Shown here in pieces: positions 1 to 10,998 of a stretch of 64,000 bases of DNA. Position 1 is the first letter of the stretch; each line of letters starts with the position of its first letter. Made by a program: the position numbers and the translations under genes. This stretch comes from Myxocyprinus asiaticus. Lineage: Eukaryota; Chordata; Actinopteri; Cypriniformes; Catostomidae. The stretch lies in NCBI RefSeq assembly GCF_019703515.2, contig NC_059372.1, forward strand, positions 28,367,431 to 28,431,430, in the 5' to 3' direction. Below the pieces are notes generated by a model. That model did no database searches and was not told the origin of the DNA. It saw only the letters and a list, made by a program, of their open reading frames with translations.

Positions 1-101
1 TCTCCAACTAACATCACTTTTCATTGTCTTCATCCATTTACCCACTCTCCCCATTGACCATGAATGATGCTCCACCCCTACATCTCTCCTCGTCACATTC
101 T

Positions 102-112
<11 letters not shown>

Positions 113-198
<86 letters not shown>
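113..198. repeat. (CT)n microsatellite
   Basis: An almost pure CT dinucleotide run of about 43 units. The long Ser/Leu and Arg/Glu reading frames across it are artefacts of the repeat. Confidence 0.97.
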
Positions 199-200
<2 letters not shown>

Positions 201-1365
201 CCTCGCAGCATACCTTTAATCACATCCTTCAACATCTTCAGCTAACACTAACATTGTGGTGTCTTAATACAACAAAGTACAGCAGAGATGAGTTGGGTGA
301 GAGTGAAAAATGCTTTATAATAGAAACAGTGACTCAATCAATAAATAAGAATTAATTGATAGAGTATTTTGTATTAGTAGATTTGTATCTATTGTTATTT
401 TTTTATATCTTATTATATTTATATTAGCAAAAACTTAAATAGCCTGTACTTAGCTCAAAGATATTTAGCATTCTTTTTGATTATGACATCAGTGTGTGGG
501 CCTCATTGTTTGGTCCTGAAAAACGAAGCTAACTCAATGAAAGAAATGTTTGTTTCTCTGTGAAAATTTCAATGCAGTCATGCGACTCATGACTGCACCT
601 AAATGAGATTTAAATGGTTTTTAGATTATGAGTTTTCGATTTTAGAAACTAATGCCCTTTTGATTCAATAATTCAGGCATCCACCCTTTCAGTAGACTTA
701 AATTGTATTTTACTGTAGAAAAATGTAAAATGCATTCATGTGAGTTATAATGGTCCAGTAAAGAAACAGATCAGGTAGTGAATAAGGTCTATGTCACAAC
801 GTCACAGAGGGCAGAGCTTGTCTCAGGAGAGTGGATGGGGGTGGAAAAGGATCTCAACCACTGAGACACATTCCCAACCCACAACAGCGCTCAGGCATCC
901 AGGGACACATAAAGTACATTTCACTGTGCATATACAGTTGTACTGTACCCTCCACACATTAGCTAATAAGATACTGAGTGTCATGAGAGAACAAAAAAGT
1001 TCTTGAGTCATATCACTAAGTGAACAGAGACATGAGTATGATCTAATTCTGGTCATGTTCTCTCGCCCTTCAGAATCCTAAGCAGTGCATCTGACATCAC
1101 CAGCGTTGCAGTGCCATGCACCAAACTGTACAGCGCAGGGCATGGGCCTGAATGAACTGCTTCCTCCAGACACAGGACAATGAAACCTCTGTCCACATGG
1201 ACACAGGCTGCTAGTTCTGTTCTTACAGAATATCTTTGAGGGTTTTATCAGTTCAGCATTAAAGTGGCACTGCATCTTGATTGAGAGAGCAGATGCTTGT
1301 TAACTTTTCATGAGACTTAAATCTTATTTGAGTCTGAATGTAAACATATTTGTATAATTTCAGAG
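199..1365. other. Intergenic, no gene seen
   Basis: AT-rich unique-looking sequence. Short open frames near 0.8-1.3 kb have no recognisable domain or convincing splice signals. Confidence 0.5.
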
Positions 1366-1596
1366 CACATACTAAGATGTTGGATTCTGGCAAAATAAAC
1401 GGACAATTTTTTTTTTTTTCAAATGTAATGTTTTAGATGACTTTATGTTTTTGACTATTTGTGAGCAGGTCAGCAGTGGTCTTAGCACATGCTAATGGCT
1501 AACAAATAGTCAAAAACATACAGTCATCTAAAACATTACATTTGAAAAAAAAATTTGTTCTGTTTATTTTGCCAGAATCCCCCATCTTAGTGTGTG
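1366..1596. repeat. Palindromic MITE-like hairpin 1
   Basis: Left arm 1366-1465 is the near-perfect reverse complement of 1502-1596: the outer part contains TTCTGGCAAAATAAA and the inner part AATGTAATGTTTTAGATGA. The loop is about 35 bases. There is no coding content. This is the form of a non-autonomous DNA transposon or foldback element. Confidence 0.85.
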
Positions 1597-1731
1597 AACA
1601 ACAGAAGACAATGTCAACAATACAGACACATTAGCTTCCTTAAGGCCATTTTAAAATGTATGCTATTACTAATTAACATAACATCTGTAAATAATGTGCC
1701 TGTATTGTTGACATTGTCTATTGTTGTTCAC
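1594..1731. repeat. Palindromic hairpin 2, abutting hairpin 1
   Basis: GTGAACAACAGAAGACAATG at the left end pairs with its imperfect complement at 1712-1731, and the inner CAACAATACAG pairs with CTGTATTGTTG. It begins where hairpin 1 stops, sharing about 3 bases. Confidence 0.8.
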
Positions 1732-2482
1732 CTTTAGTTAACACTAAGCAGCTGAGCTGACTCACAACTCTCCTGAAGTCAGAGAGGATGATGGAACTAT
1801 AATGAAACATACTGTACAATGTTTATCGCTCTGCTTTTACACCCAGTCATGGTGAAATGAATATTGCTATTTTCTCCATATATAGGCATATTTCTTTACT
1901 TATTTCCTAAATGAAGAGGATGTTCTTACCTGAGTTGATAATTCAATAACCTCAGTGTTCAGTACAAATGGAAAAGCCTGTGCCGTTTATATCCAATTTA
2001 CTATTGCACACTCTGTGCTGTGGATGTCCATGTTTTGTCTTCTAAGCCATGTCAAACTGAAATAAAATAATTTGGATTCCAGAGAGAGAATTTTGTTCAA
2101 TTGTTCCAGAAAAGAAACAAAGCACTTCAAATAGCAAATAAGGGCTCTGCTTACTGATGTTCCAGTCACCACTGGTCACATGAGTGATGATGACCGTGTG
2201 GCTTTTTCAGTCCATTTAAACATTGAAAACAAAAAAATTACAAAATTCACCAAGGTTAGTATCTGTTACTAAATTAATTACCATCACACTGTCACCACGG
2301 CAGATACAAGCAACAATGTTAATTGTTTCTAGCATCTTTAATGGCACTAAGGGAGCCTCTACAGGATTTACACAATGAGTGTCACAGTAACAGTATCTGA
2401 ACTTTGTATGGGTAACATATTAGGTCCTGAACAATAATTCGACTTTAAATTACCCATTATCTGTTATTTCATTTTAGAGAAA
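1732..2482. other. Intergenic, no gene seen
   Basis: AT-rich sequence with no supported gene or RNA; only short chance open frames. Confidence 0.5.
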
Positions 2483-2489
2483 TGAAAAG

Positions 2490-2775
2490 ATTAAAGAGAC
2501 AGTTCACCCAAAAATTTAAAATCTCTAATAATTTACTGTCCCTCATGCCATCTCAGATGTGTATGACCTTTTTTCTTCTGCTGAACACAAACAAGCATTT
2601 TTAGAAAAATATCTCAGCTCTGTTGGTCCACACAGTGCAAGTGAATGGTGATCAAAACTTTGAAGGTCCAAAAAGCATATAAAGGCAGCATAAAAGTAAT
2701 CTAAACAACTCCAGTGATTAAATCCATATCTTCAGAAGCGATATGATAGGTGTGGATGAGAAATAGATCAATATT
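2490..2775. repeat. Single arm of the AGTTCACCCAAAAATG family
   Basis: The sequence starts TTAAAGAGACAGTTCACCC and continues through CTTCTGCTGAACACAAA, GTGCAAGTGAATGGTGA and GGCAGCATAAAAGTAAT. The same order is found at 50.4 kb and 52.5 kb. No matching opposite arm follows, so this is a truncated copy. Confidence 0.75.
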
Positions 2776-3660
2776 TATGACTTGAAGAGCTGCAAACTTC
2801 TGGCAAACATTTGCAGCAAATCACAAGCTCATTTACATGTGAAAATATTGAGTTTTTGTTTGTGCCAAGTTCGCGGCAAAACTGCCATGAAGTCTTGATT
2901 TTTTTAAGGGTTACCTCATAACGTGTGAAAACGTGCCCCGTTATCACAAATGGTCAATGTGTGTTCAATGTACTATATATTGTTTCCGGGGCAACATAGG
3001 TGAAAATGTTCATAGGTTTTTTGTAGTCCAAACTTTAAGGTATGTGGCTATAAAGAAATTGACTTAAGAATAAACCTAACCTGAGAAATATTTACTAAGT
3101 GTGACAAATAGCCCCAGATCCCCATTTAGGTCCTGTATATGTGTATAGCTTTTTTCATGTATTTTTACCTGTGCTAACTCCACATATAGTTGATAAACTA
3201 GTTTTCCTGTTTCAGCCTCCAGCTGTTCGAGTACTTGAAGTGGAACTATCCCTCTGTAAGGCAGAAAGCATTTCTAATGAAAAAACATCTATGCATAAAC
3301 ACCAATTTTTGTACTATGAGGACACAATAATCATCTTTATTCTGAAAAACTTGAAATACTATAAAAATGTTCACAGATATTCTTTATAATCTAGCCCTAA
3401 AAAGCTAATTGTAGAAGATGTATTATGTCATATTTGTCCAAATTACAGCACTCAATTGTATCAGGATGTTGAACATTCAGTAATTGTATGAGGATTCCTA
3501 CTTTATCCCACCTCCATCAATAGAATCCACTCTGATCCCACAACCTGGATCTACAGTACATAGCTACTCAGAGCTAGAGTTCCCTATTGGCTTCCTGAAG
3601 TTTTTCATTCATCCAAAAGTTCTGGCGCCTTCTAAGGAGGTGCAGTGCTGCTTTTTCCTG
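2776..3660. other. Intergenic, no gene seen
   Basis: No supported coding exon or RNA gene. Confidence 0.45.
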
Positions 3661-3664
3661 GATT

Positions 3665-4078
3665 TCTTTTTTTTTTTTTTCTTCTTATCTCCCCAATTTG
3701 GAATGCCCAATTCCCAATGCACTCTAAGTCCTCGTGGTGGTATAGTGACTCGTCTCAATCCGGGTGGCGGAGGACGAATCTCAGTTGCCTCTGCGTCTGA
3801 GACCGTCAATCCGTGCATCTTATCACGTGGCTTGTTGAGCACGTTACCGCGGAGACATAGCACGTGTGGAGGCTTCATGCTATTCCCCGTGGCATCCATG
3901 CACAACTCACCACGTGCCCCGCCGAGAGCGAGAACCACATTATGGCGACCACGAGGAGGTTAACCCATGTGACTCAACCCTCCCTAGCAACTGGGCCAAT
4001 TGGGTTGCTTAGGAGACCTGGCTGGAGTCACTCAGCAAGCCCTGTATTTGAACTCACGACTCCAGGGGTGGTAGTTAT
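3665..4078 (-). mobile_element. tRNA-derived SINE, 5'-truncated copy
   Basis: On the minus strand the copy begins inside a tRNA-like head (the B-box region, GAGTTCAAATACAGG-like) and ends in a poly-A tail, seen as a T run near 3665-3680 on the plus strand. It matches the more complete copy at 41.46-41.88 kb along its whole body. The A-box half of the head is missing here. Open frames across it are not genes. Confidence 0.8.
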
Positions 4079-4084
4079 TTTTCC

Positions 4085-5505
4085 TGGATTTAAAAGAAAA
4101 TCAATAAAAATTAAAGCTGCAAGCAGCGATGAACAGGCCCTCGCACCCTGGTGCACGTTGGGGCTGCTGTGCCAGGGGAATGTCACTCCAAATTTTTTTT
4201 TTAGCATTTTTTAGCACTTAAATGTTGTTAAGAGTGTATCCCAGTGTAAAACTTGTCATTTCCTGTTGCCAGTAGGTGGCGCTATGACTATAACTGAATA
4301 TTGGCATATAGAAGTGTTCAGGATGGGACTCTTATAAAACATATAAAGTTTGGAGCAGATTGGACATTTTATGTTTGAGTTATAACAACTTCTTGTTTCA
4401 TGGACATCAAACTTTGTCTGGCCGCCATGGACAGAAAAAACTGAAAATCTTCAGAAATGGCAAAAAACTGGTTCTAAGAGACTTTTTTGTACATGTTGAC
4501 ATGTTACATATGCCTACCGATTTCCTTACGTGTAAGTGAAACGTAGCGTGAGGGCTGCTTCATTGAAATTTTGTAAGTGGCGCTTTCGAGCCATTTTGCC
4601 ACAATTTATTCCAAAACCAGTATCAGATGTAAATTTGAGTTTTCGAGCATGTTTAGGCCTCAAAAATGTGACTCGTTTCATACCGAACTTTGTCAGGCCG
4701 CCACGGACACGCCCTACAACGAAAACTCAAAAGCTTCTCAATTTAACATCAACAAGGCCTTTAGATTAAGACTGACTAAATATAATGTTGATCTGATTAA
4801 ATCTCTGGGAAGAGTTTGTTAAAGTACAAGATCTGGAATTGGCTGTTGCCAGTAGATGGCGCTATGACTATAACTGAATATTGGCACGTAGATGTATTCA
4901 GGCCGGGACTATTATTAAACATGTGAAGTTTGGGGCAGATTGGACATTGTATGTATGAGTTATAACAACTTCCTGTTTCATGGCGAAACATCGTATTTTG
5001 TCAGACCGTCAAGCAGAGAAAACTCAAATGCTTTGCAATTTAGCATCGCCGAGGCCTTTAGATTAGAATAACCAAATATGAAGTAGATCTGATGAAATAT
5101 CTAGGAGGAGTTCGTTAAAGTACGAAACCTGGAAATGGCAAAAACTGAGCAAAAATGTAAGAAAAAAATAAAAATGGCTGACTTCCTTTTGAATTTAGGG
5201 CATGGGTCCAAGAGATATTTTTGTAGGTATTGGCATGTTACACATGTGTACCGATTTTCATACATGTAGGTGAAACTTAGTGTAAAGCGCACATTGTTGA
5301 AAGTTTGTAGGTGGCGCTATCGAGCCATTTTGCCACACCTAATTCTGAAACCCATATCAGATGTAAATTTTCGCCACTTCTGATGCGTGTGCAAAGTTTC
5401 ATGAGTATGTTTAGGCCCTCAAAAATGCGATTAATTTGGGGAAAAAAATAATAAACGCATAGAAGAACAATAGGGTCCTCGCACCATCGGTGCTCAGGCC
5501 CTAAT
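4085..5505. repeat. Interspersed repeat with internal duplication
   Basis: Bounded by TTAAAGCTGCAAGCAGCGAT and by a right end reading CTCGCACCATCGGTGCTCAG. A unit of about 150 bases beginning CCAGTAGGTGGCGCTATGAC occurs at about 4270 and again at about 4848, and a further related block lies near 5310. No intact reading frame. The family name is not assigned. Confidence 0.65.
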
Positions 5506-5564
5506 AAAATCCGAATTGCTACAGTTACCTACAGAGTTCTGAATTAAGTGAAGGTGTATTGTAC

Positions 5565-5714
5565 CTGCCACAACACAGCCTTGCATGCTGGGTGCTGAAT
5601 GAGGTGAACATTCAGTTCCTCCACACAGGAAGTGATGGATGAGGGTACCATTGCTTCTTGTAGGCTATTAAGTAGAACTCTAGCGGTTTCCTCTGCCTTC
5701 CTCCTTCCCAAAGC
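5565..5714 (-). CDS. Coding exon of an unidentified gene
   Basis: On the minus strand an acceptor (TTTTCTAG) opens a 150-base exon of exactly 50 codons closed by a donor (CAG/GTACAAT). It reads ALGRRKAEETARVLLNSLQE and continues through SCVEELNVHLIQ to KAVLWQ. A donor at 5789 (AAAACG/GTAAGC) ends the preceding exon, which reads APEAMLYKT in the matching phase. The predicted segment is helical and looks like real protein. I do not recognise the family. Later exons may lie below 5565, where the 4.1-5.5 kb repeat now sits. The link to the 5858-6355 open frame is not proven, because that frame meets a stop before this exon. Confidence 0.45.
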
Positions 5715-5857
5715 CTAGAAAACAGAGCATGTTTGGCCTGCATTGAGCCAAAGCAGACAGGCTTGACAAAGCAGGTCAGCAAGGCTTACCGTTTTATACA
5801 GCATGGCCTCTGGAGCCCTGGATACAGCTGTGGTCTGTTTTGTTCAGTTTAGGTTTC

Positions 5858-6355
5858 TCAGTCCATCTCTTCCTCCTCTAAGACTGCAGATCCCTTGAAG
5901 TAGTGGTTGATATGGCTGGTCATGCAAGTGTAATTTTCCCAGAAGCATGTGGTCAGGCTTCTCATGTGAAACAGGCCTTTGGGCAGAAGTGGCAAAGTAG
6001 AGGTATCCGCGCTCTCTAGTGACTGGTCCAATGAAACAGAAGACATCAGCATTTGTGTCTCAGTAAGTGACATTTGATGATCAACAGAAGCTTTCCTTTG
6101 GTTGTGGGGTGATTCTTCAACAGTATCTGCTACGTTTGCTCCAAAGTATCGGTTGATGTGACAGACAAAGTGGAGGTATCCTTCCTCCCAGGAACTACAC
6201 ACATAGTTATTAATCTTTGCTGCCAGTGTTCTTGTTGGTGTGTTGTTGTCTATGTTTTGCAGTTCCGTTTCCCAATAAAGATCACTCTTATTACCTACAA
6301 CTCTTCGCTTTCTACTTCTAGACCTTTTGAAATCATCATCTAGTGACACCTCCAT
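5858..6355 (-). CDS. Hypothetical 165-aa open frame, two HIN-YF motifs
   Basis: Open frame from an ATG at 6355 to TGA at 5858. It has a basic N-terminus (residues 10-18 rich in Arg, Ser and Lys) and two similar short motifs, CHINRYF near residue 65 and SHINHYF near residue 147, with an acidic C-terminal tail (EEEEMD). It could be an internal exon, since an acceptor-like AG precedes the ATG in frame. It lies just upstream, in the same orientation, of the exons at 5565-5800 and may belong to the same gene or be an alternative 3' end. Family unknown; the function is left open. Confidence 0.4.
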   Translation of the reverse strand: MEVSLDDDFKRSRSRKRRVVGNKSDLYWETELQNIDNNTPTRTLAAKINNYVCSSWEEGYLHFVCHINRYFGANVADTVEESPHNQRKASVDHQMSLTETQMLMSSVSLDQSLESADTSTLPLLPKGLFHMRSLTTCFWENYTCMTSHINHYFKGSAVLEEEEMD

Positions 6356-6795
6356 ATGGATATGTTTTTCTGGACTTTGAAAGAATACAGAGTTGTATAA
6401 ATATGATTGGCCACATAGTTATAACTCTCGCTAAATCTGGTTAATTAAGTTAATTAAGTGTGGTAATGTCTCGGTTACTTACGTAACCTCGGTTCCCTGA
6501 GACGAAGGGAACGAGACATTGCGTCCTTCCACATGACCTAGTTGAAACTTCTCTACAATAACGGCAATAATCTAATATTGGCTATGGTGTTTGAGCCCCG
6601 CCTTTTTAGGCGCAAAGCTGTCTGCTATAAAAGCATGTGTGCAAACACCATTCCTCAGAAATTTCTGACTGAGGGACAAGGTGCGCATCGCTCGCACCTC
6701 AGCGTTCGCAATGCCTCCGAGACGTTCCCTTACGAATCAGTACACTTGACACTGCATGCTAACGCATATGTGGAACAGTATCCCATCATGGCGCA

Positions 6796-7568
6796 CTACA
6801 TTCCTTTTGTGCGTCCTCCATAGCACACAAAGAGTTGATCAGACAGACTGATCTGGCAGGTGCACTCAACGTATGTGTGTAGCGCCCACACAGGGCATAA
6901 CAAATGCAAGGATTGTTCCTCATCCAAATTAAATGGAGGAGGAAAGAAGGCTTGAAGGTGAAACACCTGCGCCCTGAAGGGCGTGGTTAGACCCTTAGGC
7001 ACATAGATTTTCTGGGTTTGGCAGTGGCTTTTGAAAGACCGGGGCCAAACTCCAGACATGAATTTTCAATTGATCGTGCATGTAAGTCACTGACATGTTT
7101 TACTGAGACCAGAGCCAGCAGTAGTGTGGTCTTAATGGAGAGCATGCGCAAATCAACAGAGTCCAAAGGCTTGAAGGGGGGCCCTGCGAGTGCTTTTAGG
7201 ACCAAAGTTAGGTCCCAAGTCGGGACTGTAGCCGGTCGAGGTGGATTTAATCGTCTTGCTCCTCTAAGGAACTTTATGATTAAATCATGTTTGCCTATAG
7301 TGGTGCCGGCTTCAGATGCGTAATACGCAGATATAGTTGCCACATAAACATTGAGCATTGATGGAGTGAGTCCTGTGTCTAATCGCTCTTGAAGAAATAT
7401 GAGAATTTCATGTATGGGGCAGTTTACTGGGTCTTTGCCATGTGAAAGACACCAATCAGTGAACATATTCCATTTTAGAGCGTAGAGGCGTCTCGTGGAC
7501 GGTGCTCTGGCCTGTAAAATGGTGCTCATGACTGAATGCATCAGTTCTGGCGCGTTAGCGTGCTCCAT
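6796..7568 (-). pseudogene. DIRS tyrosine recombinase fragment, frameshifted
   Basis: The first frame (7568 to 6987, 193 aa) has the N-terminal SAM-like core-binding region: APSTRRLYALKWNMFTDWC, then HEILIFLQERL and a conserved alpha-helical segment ending near SDLHARS. A frame change near 7000-7060 moves the match to a second frame (7059 to 6796), which continues with TPFRAQVF, LLCPVWALHTYVE and SDQLFV..GGRTKG. The copy stops before the C-terminal His-x-x-Arg and catalytic Tyr, so it cannot be active. Confidence 0.7.
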
Positions 7569-8140
7569 TCAGGGGTCACACATGCAGGTTACACAGCTTG
7601 GGCTGGGGATGCCAGATTGTGCATTGCGCCTGAGAGAGCAGATCCCTCCTCAGTGGTATTTCTCACGGTGAGCTGTATAACATCTCCATCATTTCCGGAA
7701 ACCATGGCTGATTGGGCCATTTCGGCGTAATTAACAGAACTGCTTCCATGTCCACTCTGACTTTGTTGATGACAGAATGATGTAGGCGCACCAGGGGAAG
7801 CGCATACTTGCGTTTCGCCGGCCATACGTGGACCCGTGTGTCATGGCGACATATACACACCACTACTGTTGTGTTGTCCAAACGAATCAGAATGTGTTGA
7901 TTCACAATAACGGAATGAAAGTTACCGCAATGCACATGAAAATTAAAAAATTAGGTATAGTAATTGATACTATATAGTTCACAGGGCTGTCTTTGTTTGG
8001 GCCACGACTTGTGTGGCTTTACCAGCAGCTCGGCAGCGACATTGGGCGGCGCTGAGGCAGCTGGTGTGGGATTTTTAGCTGGGCGCTGGACCAAGACAGC
8101 CGTTGTGATGAAGTACTGCTCCATTTTGGCATAAAATGTC

Positions 8141-8380
8141 TCATAGCCTGTGAGATCTACGGGACACGGTCACTTGATGGCGTCTGAACTGCAGGAACCA
8201 TTCATTAAGGCAAGAATGTGTAGGCTTCTTTGGAGGAGACCACTCGATATCGAGCTCTTCGACCCCCCTTGAAATGATGGTCATCTCCTTGTCAGTGGCG
8301 CGTACACGCTCCTCACCCTCGCTGGGGGAAGGGGCGGTAGCTTCATCCACTGACCACTCGCCTGATGCAGCAAGAGACAT
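8141..8380 (-). pseudogene. DIRS gag-like fragment
   Basis: The minus-strand frame contains SLAASGEWSVDEATAPSPSE and VEELDIEWSPPKKPTHSCL, the acidic stretch and the W-S-P-P linker typical of fish DIRS gag proteins. It is short and isolated between stops. Confidence 0.5.
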
Positions 8381-8682
8381 GACATCGTCATCATCCCAGC
8401 GTCAGAACGAGACGAGGCCGTGTGCTCCTGCGGATGGCCAGAGCTCATCACGCCAGTAATGTATTGGAATAGACGTGTTTACATGAAGATTGAGGGGCTC
8501 GTGCGCCGTGTGTCAGCACAAGGACCACCTCAAATTCATCCTGCTCGACCTCGCGGCCCTAATATGCCTCCTTGTGTGATCCCTGGGGTGTCACAAAAGA
8601 GGCGGGTGTAAGGGTGCGGGAGGCTGAATTGTCCCTCAGAACGAGGGCGATTCATGAGCGAAGCATCTTGAGACTAATGCCC

Positions 8683-8845
8683 TCACAGTGAGGGCAGTCT
8701 GTCTCCATGAGAGCTGACTCTGCATGGGCCAGACAGTGAATGCAGCTCATGCTGATCTGACGACGGGATGTGCCTCTCACACAAGGAACACTTACGGAAC
8801 GACATCTTTAAAAAGACGTGAACACGTAAACAACTCTTCTGAGTG

Positions 8846-8876
<31 letters not shown>

Positions 8877-8958
8877 ATATAACAATATACAATTGCTTAT
8901 AAGGATACACAACTGTTGAAGCACTGCGGGGAATCAGGATGCTTAAGGGGCGAGGCAC
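8683..8958 (-). pseudogene. DIRS gag N-terminal Cys/His fragment
   Basis: The frame ends with MSFRKCSLCERHIPSSDQHE followed by LHSLSGPC. This resembles the Cys-x-x-Cys leader found at the start of DIRS gag. The frame is interrupted by an AT microsatellite upstream at about 8847-8868. Confidence 0.45.
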
Positions 8959-9245
8959 AGTGATGTTTGTCGGAACACTGCAGGGAAGCAGAGAGTCTTC
9001 TCGTTGCTGTGAAGATCCAGCCCGTTGACTCGTGTAGTCAATGGTGAAGCAGTAGAGGGCTTCTAGATGAATTGTTGTCTTGAAGGAAGAAAATTATGAG
9101 GAATTTTGCTTTTATAGCAGACAGCTTCGCGCAGGGCTGAAACACCATAGCCAATATTAGAATATTGGCATTATTGTAGAGAGGTTTCAACTAGGTCGTG
9201 TGGAAGGACACTCCCATATGCATTAGTACGCAATGTCAAGTGTAC

Positions 9246-9552
9246 TGAGTCCTAAGGGAACTATGGTTTAATTAAATCCCATGGTTAAACTATAGTTAAT
9301 GTTTGTAAGGGTAAGCAAAAGAGAAATCTAATAATTTTCTGCTTAGGCTCACAAATGTTAAAAAAATAAATAAATGACTTGAATTATGACTAAAAATTAT
9401 ATTTTAAATTACCCATTTTATCCCAAGAAATCGAGAGAAAAAAACCCCCAATTTAATAGAAATATCGGTACTGGTATCGGTATCTACGATACTGGACTTG
9501 AAATTATTGGTATCAGATTGAAAAGAAAATAACTGGTACTGCCCATCCCCAG
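9246..9552. other. Intergenic, no gene seen
   Basis: AT-rich sequence between two repeats. A GGTATCGGTATC-type stretch at 9465-9520 resembles other fish repeat ends. Confidence 0.4.
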
Positions 9553-10998
9553 GGAGAAGGACCTGGCTGCAGCCTGCAGAATGAGGCATGGCTACATATG
9601 GGGCGGAGCTGCACGTGTCGCCCCGCCCATAACATAACATTCATCTTTCATAAACATACATGATAGGAGAGGTGGTCGTGGTTGCTGGTTATCATTGTTT
9701 GAGAGATATTGAATAGTTGAGCCAAACAATTTGATTATAGTGCTTGCTTGTATGTGATATTCAATCCTAAATTCCATGGATTTTATCCTACGTTAAAAGA
9801 GAGGAACAAATCAGGATTTATAAAGGCTGAAACTGACGTGAAAATGTTCTTAAACAAATGCCAACTGAAGATCATGCATATGTGTTTTTTGTGTTTGGTG
9901 CTCATGCATTATTAACAGTTATAGCATGTATGCTTCATGCAGTATGCCTTACTTTCCGCTGTAACTGACTATTTATTGACTGGCATTGGTTTCTGTGTGC
10001 ATGTCAGTTAAAAAGTAATTCTTAGGCTGACGATATAACGCACACATTTTTGGAGCGAGGATGAGAGATAATCATTTACAATCCTTCAAAGAAATGAATA
10101 TGAATCAATATTGAATATGAGGGAAAGCACCGCAACTATCTCAAGAATGGAATAACAATTTTCATCAGTTCATCAGCCTCTTGTTTGCTATTGTTGATGG
10201 CATAAATTAAAATGACTAAATTCATTAAATGCAGAGTAATAAATCCAGCAGATGCAGATGGCGTGCATAAAGCAAACTTGGTCAATGAAAGAAACTGTTA
10301 TTATTCATGTAAAATAATCACTCATGATGATGAGCTGTTATGGTAGAAACGGGAAACTAAAAGTGCACAACTGCTCTCTGTTTATTCGAGAATTGCATAC
10401 AAGCACATGCCTTATGAACGAATGATTGAACGAACGAACAACATGGGTTTTGTATTCTGTCCTACCAAATATTAGGGTATTTGAAAATACGTTTATATGA
10501 CATCTTTATAACTTGTGTGAGAATTGGAGTGTAATTTACAGTTAATTTACAGTAGATGGTGCTGTTGGTTTTGATAACTCATATGTTGGGTCATAAATTA
10601 AAATGTTTCTATAGCAACACTGATACAATGTTTTTATTTTCACTCTGTGGTGATATTAAAAATTAACGTATTTTATAATTAATATAATTCATATTTAATT
10701 TCTCTAACCATGCGTTATAATGAAGGCTTTGTGCAATTGCACAACTTTTTGATTTACAGATTTGAGCGAATCAGTCCTACTACATTTGTTGAAATGACAT
10801 GTGAGGTACAACAGAATTTCATATCACTTAAGAGCAACAGAACTAAAATGATCAGGCTACACTATCTCCTATCATATAGGCTACACCAATAAAAGATGAC
10901 CGAGCCAATGAGAGTAAGTTATGGGCGGGGCGACACGTGTAGCCACACCCCAATGTGTTGCCCCGCCCCGTTCTGCACACTGCAGCCAGAGATACTTG
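9553..10998. repeat. Element with GC-rich terminal inverted repeats
   Basis: The left end (9553-9640) contains GGCTGCAGCCTGCAGAA and CACGTGTCGCCCCGCCCATAAC. The right end (10917-10998) contains the complements GTTATGGGCGGGGCGACACGTG and TTCTGCACACTGCAGCC. The 1.3-kb AT-rich interior codes for nothing I recognise. A non-autonomous DNA transposon is likely. Confidence 0.7.

Larger units (their letters stand above)
6460..9245 (-). mobile_element. Degenerate DIRS-like tyrosine-recombinase retroelement
   Basis: The two ends are inverted relative to each other: about 6525-6640 (ACATGACCTAGTTGAAAC, then GGCTATGGTGTTT) is complementary to about 9105-9215. Inside, on the minus strand, are gag-like remnants followed by a tyrosine recombinase. 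Inverted terminal repeats with a tyrosine recombinase and no DDE transposase are the DIRS pattern. No reverse transcriptase or RNase H is visible between gag and recombinase, so this is an internally deleted copy. Confidence 0.75.

Noticed and set aside
24..245. Ser/Leu-rich open frame
   Set aside because: It is the CT microsatellite read as protein; the opposite strand gives an equally long Arg/Glu frame.
3484..4214. Overlapping 110-160 aa frames
   Set aside because: They lie across a SINE and its T-rich tail, and the same frames recur at the second SINE copy.
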